Below are positions 5,419-12,277 of a DNA stretch of 13,345 bases, piece by piece. The translations under genes and the position numbers were made by a program. The stretch is from Chloroflexota bacterium (GTDB lineage: Bacteria; Chloroflexota; UBA6077; CF-72), in contig JAFAPL010000054.1 in assembly GCA_019247135.1 (NCBI GenBank), positions 1 through 13,345 on the forward strand, in the 5' to 3' direction. Position 1 is the first letter of the stretch, and every line of letters starts with the position of its first letter. The notes under the pieces are model-generated. The model ran no database searches. It worked only from the letters and a program-made list of their open reading frames with translations, and was not told the origin of the DNA.

Positions 5419-6621
5419 GTGGTGGCGGCTCCGGTCCGACACGAAGATGCGGAGTCGGCCGAACCATCGCCGCGAAAGCCGATCCGCGTCCTGCATCTGA
5501 TCACGTCGCTCGACCGCGGCGGCGCGGAGAACCACCTTCTGGCGCTCATCCGCCACGCCGACCGGCCCGCTTTCGACTTCGAAGTCGCGGTCCTCACCGG
5601 TGAGGGTGAGCTGGTGGCGATGTTCCGCGAGGCGGGCATTCCGGTGCACCTGCTGCGGGCGCACAACCGATTCGACCTCTTCGCACTCCGTCGGCTGGTC
5701 ACGACCCTGCGCAAGGCCCGCTTCGACATCGTGCACTCGCATCTGTTTCGCGCCGACATTTACGCCGGTCTCGCGGTTGCACAGCTCGGTGAGGGGCGGC
5801 CGTACCTCGTCTCCACTCGCCACAACGACGACCGCTTTTTTCTGAATCCCTTCGTCGGCATCGCGCACTACATGCTTTCGGCACGGCAGGACCTGATCAT
5901 CGCCATCTCCGACCACATCGCGCGCTTCACGATTGCGCGCGGCGTGCGCGATCCGTCGCGGGTGCGGCGGGTGTACCACGGACTGGAGCCGCTGCACACG
6001 GCGGAGCTGCAGCGGCAGGCCGCCGCGATACGCCGCGAGCTGGGCGTCGAGCCTGCTGATTTTCTGGTTGGCAACGTCGGGTGGCTGGCACCCCAGAAAG
6101 GCCAGCGTCACCTGATCGGCGCGACGCCGCTGCTGCTGGAACGCGTGCCGCGGGCGCACGTCGTGATCGCGGGAGGCGGGGACCTGGAGGATTTCCTCAG
6201 GTCGCTCGCGGCCGAGCTCGGCGTCTCGGACCGAGTGCACGTGCTGGGGCCGCGCACCGACGTGCCCGCGCTGATGCACGCTCTGGACGCGTTCGTCATG
6301 CCGTCCATCTGGGAGGGTTTCGGGATCGTGTTGCTCGAGGCGATGGCGGCGGCTCGGCCGATCGTAGCGTCCTCCGTGGCGACGATTCCCGAGGTGGTGT
6401 TGGACGGTCAGACGGGCGTGCTTGTTCCACCCGGCGACGCGGTGGCGTTGGCCGATGCACTGGCGCGCCTGGCCGACGATCCCGCGCTTGCACACGACCT
6501 GGGTGAAAGCGGCCGCGAACGCCTGGACCGCAGTTTCTCGATCGAGAAGATGGTCGGCGACACCGAGCTGCTGTACCGCGAATTGCTGGAGACGGCGCGC
6601 GATCGGACGCCTGGGGGCTGA
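5419..6621 (+). CDS. Glycosyltransferase family 4
   Basis: 400 residues with a GT-B fold, acting in the cytoplasm to move a sugar from a nucleotide donor to a lipid-linked or glycan acceptor. The first strand and glycine turn are IRVLHLITSLDRGGAEN (22-38). The donor half begins at FLVGNVGWLAPQKG (215-228), contains VVIAGGGD (248-255), VHVLGPRTDVP (273-283) and the EX7E pair E299/E307 in WEGFGIVLLEAM, followed by GVLVPPGD (333-340). All are standard for GT4. One oddity: the usual arginine of the 'GRL' phosphate-binding turn is a tryptophan (W222), while K227 is kept. The start is GTG at 5419 (5422 is an alternative), leaderless behind TAGAAT. The 21 residues before the first strand are charged and disordered-looking. 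The stop at 6621 lies 26 bp before the next gene, so co-transcription is likely. Family assignment is firm; donor and acceptor are unknown. Confidence 0.93.
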   Translation: MVAAPVRHEDAESAEPSPRKPIRVLHLITSLDRGGAENHLLALIRHADRPAFDFEVAVLTGEGELVAMFREAGIPVHLLRAHNRFDLFALRRLVTTLRKARFDIVHSHLFRADIYAGLAVAQLGEGRPYLVSTRHNDDRFFLNPFVGIAHYMLSARQDLIIAISDHIARFTIARGVRDPSRVRRVYHGLEPLHTAELQRQAAAIRRELGVEPADFLVGNVGWLAPQKGQRHLIGATPLLLERVPRAHVVIAGGGDLEDFLRSLAAELGVSDRVHVLGPRTDVPALMHALDAFVMPSIWEGFGIVLLEAMAAARPIVASSVATIPEVVLDGQTGVLVPPGDAVALADALARLADDPALAHDLGESGRERLDRSFSIEKMVGDTELLYRELLETARDRTPGG

Positions 6622-6634
6622 CGGCGGCAGCGAG

Positions 6635-6640
6635 TAGGAT
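6635..6640 (+). promoter_or_regulatory. Putative internal -10 box before the second GT-C-like gene
   Basis: TAGGAT lies in the 26 bp between the glycosyltransferase stop (6621) and GTG at 6648, exactly seven bases before the start codon. This repeats the leaderless geometry seen at 5397, 5419, 1953 and 233. It suggests that the last three plus-strand genes can be transcribed on their own as well as by read-through. Confidence 0.4.
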
Positions 6641-6647
6641 TCCGGCC

Positions 6648-8084
6648 GTGCGGCTGCGGCGAGAGCGAGGTGAGTGGGCGTGGCTCTTGCCCCGCATCCT
6701 CGTTCCCTTCGCCGCTGTGCTCGTCGAAGGTTTCCCGTCGGCCGTTGGCGCCGTTGCCGTCCAGGAGTGCGGGCTCTGGCTTGCACGCCGCTTCGGCGGC
6801 AAGTGCAACTCGACATCCGTCAGCCGCGTCTTCGTTGCCGCATACGCCATCCGCGCCGTCTTCATCCTGCCGACGCATTACGTAAACAAACTGGCCAATG
6901 GCAACGGCGCCCTGTTCCAGGACGACTACACCAGCGACCTGGTCGGCGAGTGGCTCGTGCGCATCGGTCGCGGCGACGGCATCTCGATCTTCCCAGGTCA
7001 CCAGTACCTGCTCGAGAGTGTCTATCCCTATGTAGTCATGGGCATCTACTCGGTGCTCGGGTTCAGCCCGCTCGTGCCGAAGCTGCTCAGCGGCGTCATC
7101 GGCGCGCTCACCGCCGTGCTGATGTACGAAATCGGCCGCCAGGCATTTGGCCGCCGAGTTGGCCTGATGGCCGCCGCGGGCGCGGCCGTGATCCCGACGC
7201 TGGTCGTTTTCAGTTCCGTGACATTGAAGGAGCCACTGGTCCTTTTCGTCGCCGTACTCGGGCTGTGGACGCTCCAGCAGATCATCCTGGCGCCTCCGGA
7301 CGGTCCACGCCTGCTCGACATGCTGCTGCTGATGCTCGGCGTCGTCCTCCTGTCGCTGGATTTGCGGTCGACCCTGTCCCTGATTCTTGTCGGCCTGACC
7401 ACGGTCGTGATGCTGGCGAGGTCCCGCATCCGCCCGCACGCGTTGCAGCTCGGTCTCGCGTCAGCGGCTCTCGTGGTGCTCGTGGGCGGTGGACTGTCAG
7501 TCGCTCGCAGCCGCATCAGCGATCGGCCGTTGCGCGGTGTGGTGGAAGATGTCGTGCTGCAGATCCGTCACCGGCGAGCCCAGGAAGCCGCAAGCGCCCG
7601 CTCGCAGATCCGGCCAGAGCTGGACTCCGTGACAGCCACCGGGTCCGCCCTCCCACAGGCCGAGGCCGCCAGCGACGCCGAGCCGTTCTCGCTGTTTGGC
7701 GACATCGTCGAGCCGCTCGCCTTCGCCGCGCTCGCGCCAGCACCATGGCAAGCACGCAGCAATCTCGAGCTGGGCGCCAGCGCAGAGATGGTGCTCGTGT
7801 GGTATCCGCTGTTGCTTGCGAGCGTGTTCGCTCGACCGACCGGCCCTCAGACGCGCCTGTATATCGCCTGCCTCATCGGCTACGCGCTGGCGAACTGGTT
7901 CGTGCTCGCGGCGAGCGAAGGCAACCTGGGCAACCTGGTGCGGCATCGGATGATGCTCGCGCCAGTGTTTCTGGTGCTCGGATGCGCCGGACTCGAGGCG
8001 ATCTGGGAACGCGCCGGCCGTCCTTTGCCGCGTCACTTGCGTTTCGCCGCACGGGTGCCAGTCGACATGCGTACGGAGTCATGA
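6648..8084 (+). CDS. Polytopic GT-C/GT39-like membrane protein, paralogue of the gene at 260
   Basis: 478 residues, about ten membrane helices (clear ones near 13-36, 58-77, 122-140, 143-162, 171-187, 195-212, 222-238, 240-256, 266-284, 382-396, 403-421 and 434-450). D92-D93 (FQDDYTSD) replaces the D-E pair of the paralogue at the catalytic position of GT-C enzymes. Conserved family pieces include ESVYPYVVMGIYSVLG (123-138), PLVPKLLSGVIGALTAVL (141-158) and, near the end, N429-x-x-R432-H433-R434 before the last helix. The loop 285-378 is soluble and rich in Arg, Ala and Glu. The likely role is sugar transfer or polymerisation on the outer membrane face with a polyprenyl-phosphate donor; activity is inferred. 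The start is GTG at 6648, behind TAGGAT. The stop overlaps the next start as ATGA, so the binding-protein-like product is probably translated from the same ribosomes. Confidence 0.78.
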   Translation: MRLRRERGEWAWLLPRILVPFAAVLVEGFPSAVGAVAVQECGLWLARRFGGKCNSTSVSRVFVAAYAIRAVFILPTHYVNKLANGNGALFQDDYTSDLVGEWLVRIGRGDGISIFPGHQYLLESVYPYVVMGIYSVLGFSPLVPKLLSGVIGALTAVLMYEIGRQAFGRRVGLMAAAGAAVIPTLVVFSSVTLKEPLVLFVAVLGLWTLQQIILAPPDGPRLLDMLLLMLGVVLLSLDLRSTLSLILVGLTTVVMLARSRIRPHALQLGLASAALVVLVGGGLSVARSRISDRPLRGVVEDVVLQIRHRRAQEAASARSQIRPELDSVTATGSALPQAEAASDAEPFSLFGDIVEPLAFAALAPAPWQARSNLELGASAEMVLVWYPLLLASVFARPTGPQTRLYIACLIGYALANWFVLAASEGNLGNLVRHRMMLAPVFLVLGCAGLEAIWERAGRPLPRHLRFAARVPVDMRTES

Positions 8085-8935
8085 GCGACGAAATACTCGT
8101 CTACGCGACGCTCGAGCGCGCTGACATCGTTCGACGCTTGCTTGCCGCGGCGTGCGGCACAACCGGGGTGGCCGCGCGTCTGGAGCTGTACGGCTCGGGC
8201 AGCTTGTTCCAGCGGCTCGGTCCGCGGCACGCTCCGCCGCTGCCAGACATCGTCGTGTGGAACGGCCCGTTCGCGGCGCATTCCGCTGCGCAGGCAGGTC
8301 TGTTGCAGGCCTACCAGCCCGCGCGCGCCGCGGACCAGGTTGCGCGCGACTCGCAATGGCGGTGGATCGCCCTGGACTACTCCGTCTTCGCTGTGACCGG
8401 CTTGCCACCGGTCAGCTCAATCGACGACCTTGCGAGCGTGCCGCTCCTGGCGCTGGCTGACCCCGAACGCTCGGAGGCGGGGACGATGCTGCTGCTGGCC
8501 ACCCTCGATCGTGCGCGCCAGGTGCAGGGGGACGTGGAGCAGGCTTGGGCGTGGTGGCGACGCCGCGTTCAGACAGGCATCCGTACGTTCGAAGACGAGG
8601 CGAGTGCACGCGCGGCGGTGGGCGGAGGCGGCGGACCCTCGCACGCGATCGGGTTCGGCGATGCGCCGGGCCTCATTGGCCTGGCGCCCATGCCGAACGC
8701 GGTCGGGCTGGCGAGCAACGCGCGCAACCTGGATGCGGCGCGGCGTGTGCTCGACTGGATGTCCGGTGAGCAGGCCGCCAGCTTACTTTCGCTTTCGCCC
8801 TGGCAGACGGGGACGGGCTCCAGCGCACTTCAGACAGCCCTCCGCGGGCCGCCCACGCTCGACCTGGACTGGACGACGCAGCAGTACTCGCAGGCGCGTC
8901 GCCGCTGGGCCCAGAGCGGCTTCGGGCCAACGTAG
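8081..8935 (+). CDS. Extracellular-solute-binding-like (PBP type 2) protein without signal peptide
   Basis: 284 residues resembling ABC-transporter solute-binding proteins of the iron/spermidine type 2 class. It opens with EILVYATLERADIVRRLL (4-21), then LELYGSGSLFQRLG (34-47), PDIVVWNGPFAAHSAAQAGLLQAY (55-78, the D-V-V-W element before the first hinge), SIDDLASVPLLALADPERSEAGT (113-135) and NARNLDAARRVLDWMSGEQAA (213-233), which are the usual landmarks of that fold. Unlike normal members there is no signal peptide or lipobox: the first residues are already the first beta strand, and ATG at 8081 overlaps the upstream stop (ATGA) with GGAG just before it. It is also a little shorter than typical (300-350 residues), with the hinge region KG-type signature missing. 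No permease or ATPase lies nearby. It may therefore be a cytoplasmic ligand sensor or partner of the flanking membrane proteins; that is inference. Family confidence is moderate. Confidence 0.72.
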   Translation: MSDEILVYATLERADIVRRLLAAACGTTGVAARLELYGSGSLFQRLGPRHAPPLPDIVVWNGPFAAHSAAQAGLLQAYQPARAADQVARDSQWRWIALDYSVFAVTGLPPVSSIDDLASVPLLALADPERSEAGTMLLLATLDRARQVQGDVEQAWAWWRRRVQTGIRTFEDEASARAAVGGGGGPSHAIGFGDAPGLIGLAPMPNAVGLASNARNLDAARRVLDWMSGEQAASLLSLSPWQTGTGSSALQTALRGPPTLDLDWTTQQYSQARRRWAQSGFGPT

Positions 8936-8944
8936 GCGGCCGCC

Positions 8945-9232
8945 GTGCGCTGGCTTGTCGCGCTCGCAGCGATCGTTATCGTGCTTGTGCTGATTGGCGC
9001 ATCCATCGGGCTATACGGTCCGCTCGCTACATGCGGGGCTGACGCGGCTCAGTTGTGTGTGCGCTGGCCCGCGCCGGCAGCAGCCATCGTGTGGCTCGGC
9101 TTTCTGGCCCTCGTGCTGTTACTTGCTGCCCGGCAGGTCGTTCACTGGCGAACGGATTGGAGGCGCTGTTCCATCTCCGCCAGGCGATCACGCGGAACGA
9201 GAACGTCTGACATGCCGTCGAGCGTCACGTAA
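8945..9232 (+). CDS. Small two-helix membrane protein
   Basis: 95 residues. Helix 1 (3-24, WLVALAAIVIVLVLIGASIG) and helix 2 (45-62, AAAIVWLGFLALVLLLAA) flank a short loop with cysteines 30 and 38 (ATCGADAAQLCVRW), which could form a disulfide if the loop is outside the cell. An RHW/RTDWRR-type basic tail suggests a cytoplasmic C-terminus. I do not recognise the family. GTG at 8945 follows the previous stop by nine bases, with AGGCGG as a weak ribosome site, so it is probably the last gene of the unit. From residue 67 on, the tail is written opposite the 3' end of the convergent GT39-like gene (91 bp overlap) and looks unconstrained. It may be a membrane partner for the binding-protein-like product, on position alone. 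Confidence 0.6.
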   Translation: MRWLVALAAIVIVLVLIGASIGLYGPLATCGADAAQLCVRWPAPAAAIVWLGFLALVLLLAARQVVHWRTDWRRCSISARRSRGTRTSDMPSSVT

Positions 9233-10728
9233 TCCGCCGAGAGCGCATCCAGCAACGAGGCGGCGTACTCGCCCGCAAGCCAGCGGTCGTTGACCGCCTC
9301 CATGCGGCGGAACACGATCACGGGCGGACGGGACGCGCGCAGTTCCGAGACAACTTGTTCAGAGCTGCGCGGATCGATCGCCTGCCACGGAAAGAAGAAC
9401 TCCGAGGTGGCGGCAGGCATGCGATTGGTTGCCAGGTAGATATACGGGTCGTAAGGGCCGACGAAGATGCGATCGCCAGGCTGTGTGAGTGCCAGGATGA
9501 CTGGAACTTCTTGCGCGTTCCGAGCCGGCTCTCGCGAAAAGTCATACGTCAAGGCGACGCGCACGACGAAGTTCATTCCAATCAGAAGACAGACAACGGC
9601 CACAGCCGTTTGGACGCTCGCACGCCGCCGCTCAACACAATCGACGGCCCAGACCAGCAACAACGCGATGCTCATGTACGAGACGAGGTAGTAACCGTCT
9701 TCCGTTCGAATGTGGCTCAGCGCCACGAACGCGTAGTACGCGATCCCGACGAGCGGACCACGCCGAGACCACACGAGTGCCGCCGCCCCGAGATTCGCCA
9801 GCACGAGCACCCCCTGAATGCCGAGTGGGTCCGTGAGGCTATTGAAGATGAACGTTCGGTATTGCGCTTCCCAGTCGTGCAGCATTTGCGCGGGGCTGGC
9901 GCTCATCAGGAACTGGCTGTAGTAGGTCTGGTTGAACTGGACCGTGTCATAGACCATCGCGGGCAGGCTGCCCTGCAGGTAGAACACCAGCAGAACGGCC
10001 GCGTTCGGGGCCGCGACAACTGCCGCCACCCGCAGCATCTCGAGCGGGTGCCGCCACATACGCACCACGTAGACCACCCCAAGCACCGCCAGCGGATACA
10101 GCGCCAGGAGCTCGGATTGCACGGCGACGAACACGGCCGCCGAGAGGCCCAGCGTTTGCTTCCAGTCGAAGCGGAGCATCGGATTGGCGTAAAACAGCAT
10201 GCCCGCGGCGAGGCAGCCAAAGCCCGCCGTCGTGCCCGCGGTGAGCATTTCGCCGAACTGCAGCGCGTGAGCGAAAACCGTCAGGACCGCCCACGTGGCG
10301 AGCACGGCTCGCGGCAACACGTTCCAGAACGTCAGGGTCAGGAATGCGGTTGTGAGAAGCAGCAGCACGTTCGTGAACGGTCGGAAGTGTTCGAGCTGAA
10401 CGGCGCCCAGCGCTGCCGGGATCGCGGCCACGTAGTAGGCGAACGGCATGTGCGATGAGAAGTAGTCGACATACAGCCGTTCGCCTCGAACGAGCAGGAG
10501 CCCACCCAGCAGGTTGTCGGATTCGTCGGCGAACTCCCGCACGTGGCTGGCGAACAGGAGCACCGCGCTCACGACGTACAAGGTCGCGAACAGTGCGCGG
10601 GCCACGACGGCGTGGCGCTGCGCGGTTGGCGCGCTTTCGGCCAGCGCGCTCGGCGCCTGAGCAACCACGAAGACGCGCAGGATCGTACACGCAAGAGCCC
10701 GGCCAGGCGGCACGCGTGCTGGGCTCAC
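9142..10728 (-). CDS. GT39-like (GT-C) membrane glycosyltransferase
   Basis: 528 residues. After an extended N-terminus, helix 1 (about 44-62, RALFATLYVVSAVLLFASH) is followed by the acidic loop EFADESDNLLGG (65-76), where GT-C enzymes such as ArnT and PMT relatives carry the catalytic Asp. Further helices run to about residue 392; then comes a soluble C-terminal domain (395-528) with QPGDRIFVGPYDPYIYLATN and EFFFPWQAID, features common in bacterial GT39-like proteins. It probably moves a sugar from a polyprenyl-phosphate donor to an acceptor outside the membrane. The start is uncertain: GTG at 10728 gives the longest form, while GTG at 10668 (residue 21) would still precede the first helix and has TACGAT 13 bases upstream. 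The upstream gene ends 40 bp before the long start, so the two may share a transcript. The 3' end overlaps the small membrane protein gene by 91 bp. Confidence 0.85.
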   Translation of the reverse strand: MSPARVPPGRALACTILRVFVVAQAPSALAESAPTAQRHAVVARALFATLYVVSAVLLFASHVREFADESDNLLGGLLLVRGERLYVDYFSSHMPFAYYVAAIPAALGAVQLEHFRPFTNVLLLLTTAFLTLTFWNVLPRAVLATWAVLTVFAHALQFGEMLTAGTTAGFGCLAAGMLFYANPMLRFDWKQTLGLSAAVFVAVQSELLALYPLAVLGVVYVVRMWRHPLEMLRVAAVVAAPNAAVLLVFYLQGSLPAMVYDTVQFNQTYYSQFLMSASPAQMLHDWEAQYRTFIFNSLTDPLGIQGVLVLANLGAAALVWSRRGPLVGIAYYAFVALSHIRTEDGYYLVSYMSIALLLVWAVDCVERRRASVQTAVAVVCLLIGMNFVVRVALTYDFSREPARNAQEVPVILALTQPGDRIFVGPYDPYIYLATNRMPAATSEFFFPWQAIDPRSSEQVVSELRASRPPVIVFRRMEAVNDRWLAGEYAASLLDALSADYVTLDGMSDVLVPRDRLAEMEQRLQSVRQ

Positions 10729-10744
10729 GCGCTCTAGCCGTCCG

Positions 10745-10756
10745 CAACGCGCGTTG
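10745..10756. repeat. Perfect 12 bp palindrome between two GT39-like genes
   Basis: CAACGCGCGTTG equals its own reverse complement. It lies in the 40 bp gap between the minus-strand genes ending at 10769 and starting at 10728, one of the few non-coding spots in the window. With no loop it would be a poor RNA hairpin, so an operator-type protein site is the more natural reading. In DNA of this base composition a 12 bp palindrome can also arise by chance. Confidence 0.3.
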
Positions 10757-10768
10757 GGGAGCGTGCGT

Positions 10769-12277
10769 TTAGGGCTGGCAATCCTCGCCGATGGCAGGCT
10801 GCGTCGTTGGACCGAGCACGAGGTATTGCCCGCCCGGACGGTCCACGCGCGCGAGCACGGGCGCGCCAGCCGCTTGCAACGCGCTGGCCGCGGGCGAGTC
10901 CGAGTTCAGCAGCAAGTACACAGATGCTGGCGCCCGTGGCGGCCCGCACTCGTCGAACGGCACCGACAGCACGTTGTAGCCCAGCGCAAAACGCAGCACC
11001 TCTGTCTGGAAGCGCGGCCCGCCGACGGCGATGGTGCCGCCCGGCGGCAACACGCCGCGTGCCGCGTCTGCTGCCGCCGCGCTGAAACGTAACGGCATGC
11101 CGTATCCCAGATAGACGTCGTGCGTGGCCACGAAGTCCAGTACGACAGCAATTGTTGCAACCGAGACCGCCAGGTACACCGCTAGGGCCGCAGTTACTGC
11201 TGCCAAAAAGATGCGCCGCCGCATCGCCCAACTGACCAGCAGCCCGATGCACATCGCGATCGCGGGCAGGTCGATATACAGGTAGTGGAACAGCACGTCC
11301 AACGTGTGCCGCAGCAGTACGACGGCGGGCAGAAGTACCCAGGCCGCCAGAATGCGGCCGCGCACTCCATCGAACACGGCGACGATCAGGCCAGCGGCGA
11401 GCAAGCCGTCCCCGAGCAAGCCAAGACTCGACCACCGCCCAAGCGCGTCGCGCAGCGCCGCGACATTCGATCCGCCGAGGCCAGCCGCGCCGCCGTTCCC
11501 CGCGAGCGTCCATATCAGGTCCCACGCGCTCAGGTCCACGCGGCTGCCGCCACCGCCCTGGGTCAACAGGAACTGGAGATCTTGCAAACGAACGATCGGA
11601 TGCACCTCGTAGATCAGGAACGGAACGAGCGGCAGCACGAAGAGGACGGCGGCGCCGAGCACATGCCGCCAGCCGATCACCCGCCGCGCGCACCACGCCA
11701 CGAACGGAACCAGCAGCACGTACGCGAGCGCCACGTAGTGCAACTGCACCATCACGCCCAGCCAGCCACATGCCACCGGCAGAGCCCAGGCGCGCTGACG
11801 GACCGCGAGCGTGAGCAATGCGTCCAGGCACAAGAGCGCCGGGATCTGCAGAAACGCTGGTTGCCACGGACTCCGACCGAGCAGCGTCGACCAGAACCCG
11901 AACCCGTACACGGCGGCGGCCGCCAGCGCGGGCCACGGTCCGAGCCACCGCCGCGCGACGAACCACGTGAAAACGACCGAGACGACGCCGACGGCGATCC
12001 CCTCACCGACCAGCGCCCACGGAGTCGGCCACAGCCACAGCACGGGCGCGATGAGATATGGCCAGGCGGGCGGGTTCGGGATTCCGACCGACGACACGAT
12101 GCCTGTGAGAGGAAAGTTGCCGTCAAGCTTCCAGCCGAGCGCCAGGGATGCTGCCGCCGATTCGTCGTATCCGACCTGCGCAAGGTCGAAGCGGACGACG
12201 CGAACCAGAGTCGCGCCAGCGAGCAGCACCACGAGCGAGACAACCTCGCGTCGCTCGAGCGGCGCGTGGTGGGTCAG
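10769..12277 (-). CDS. GT39-like (GT-C) membrane glycosyltransferase
   Basis: 502 residues. Helix 1 (12-28) is followed by V-G-Y-D38-E39-S (35-40), the acidic motif of GT39/PMT/ArnT-type enzymes, and by LTGIVSSVGIPNPPAWPYL (57-75), a stretch I recognise as recurrent in this bacterial family. GVMVQLHYVALAY (174-186) is another family piece. Around ten helices run to about residue 400, and a soluble C-terminal domain ends in PAIGEDCQP. It likely transfers a sugar from a polyprenyl-phosphate donor on the outer face. I chose CTG at 12277-12275 as the start: it overlaps the upstream stop as CTGA, the same architecture as the usual ATGA, with GAGG seven bases upstream. It puts ten residues before the first helix. 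A GTG about 17 codons inside is the alternative but would cut into helix 1. The frame stays open further upstream, but that part is antiparallel noise over the neighbouring gene. Confidence 0.82.
   Translation of the reverse strand: MTHHAPLERREVVSLVVLLAGATLVRVVRFDLAQVGYDESAAASLALGWKLDGNFPLTGIVSSVGIPNPPAWPYLIAPVLWLWPTPWALVGEGIAVGVVSVVFTWFVARRWLGPWPALAAAAVYGFGFWSTLLGRSPWQPAFLQIPALLCLDALLTLAVRQRAWALPVACGWLGVMVQLHYVALAYVLLVPFVAWCARRVIGWRHVLGAAVLFVLPLVPFLIYEVHPIVRLQDLQFLLTQGGGGSRVDLSAWDLIWTLAGNGGAAGLGGSNVAALRDALGRWSSLGLLGDGLLAAGLIVAVFDGVRGRILAAWVLLPAVVLLRHTLDVLFHYLYIDLPAIAMCIGLLVSWAMRRRIFLAAVTAALAVYLAVSVATIAVVLDFVATHDVYLGYGMPLRFSAAAADAARGVLPPGGTIAVGGPRFQTEVLRFALGYNVLSVPFDECGPPRAPASVYLLLNSDSPAASALQAAGAPVLARVDRPGGQYLVLGPTTQPAIGEDCQP

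Noticed and set aside
5398..6816. Minus-strand extension upstream of the methyltransferase ATG
   Set aside because: It is the complement of the GT4 gene and the next gene's start, with His/Arg/Gln-rich composition and no motif.
9355..10458. Plus-strand frame opposite the GT39-like gene
   Set aside because: Gln/His/Arg/Glu-rich composition typical of the complement of a membrane-protein gene; no start context and no motif.
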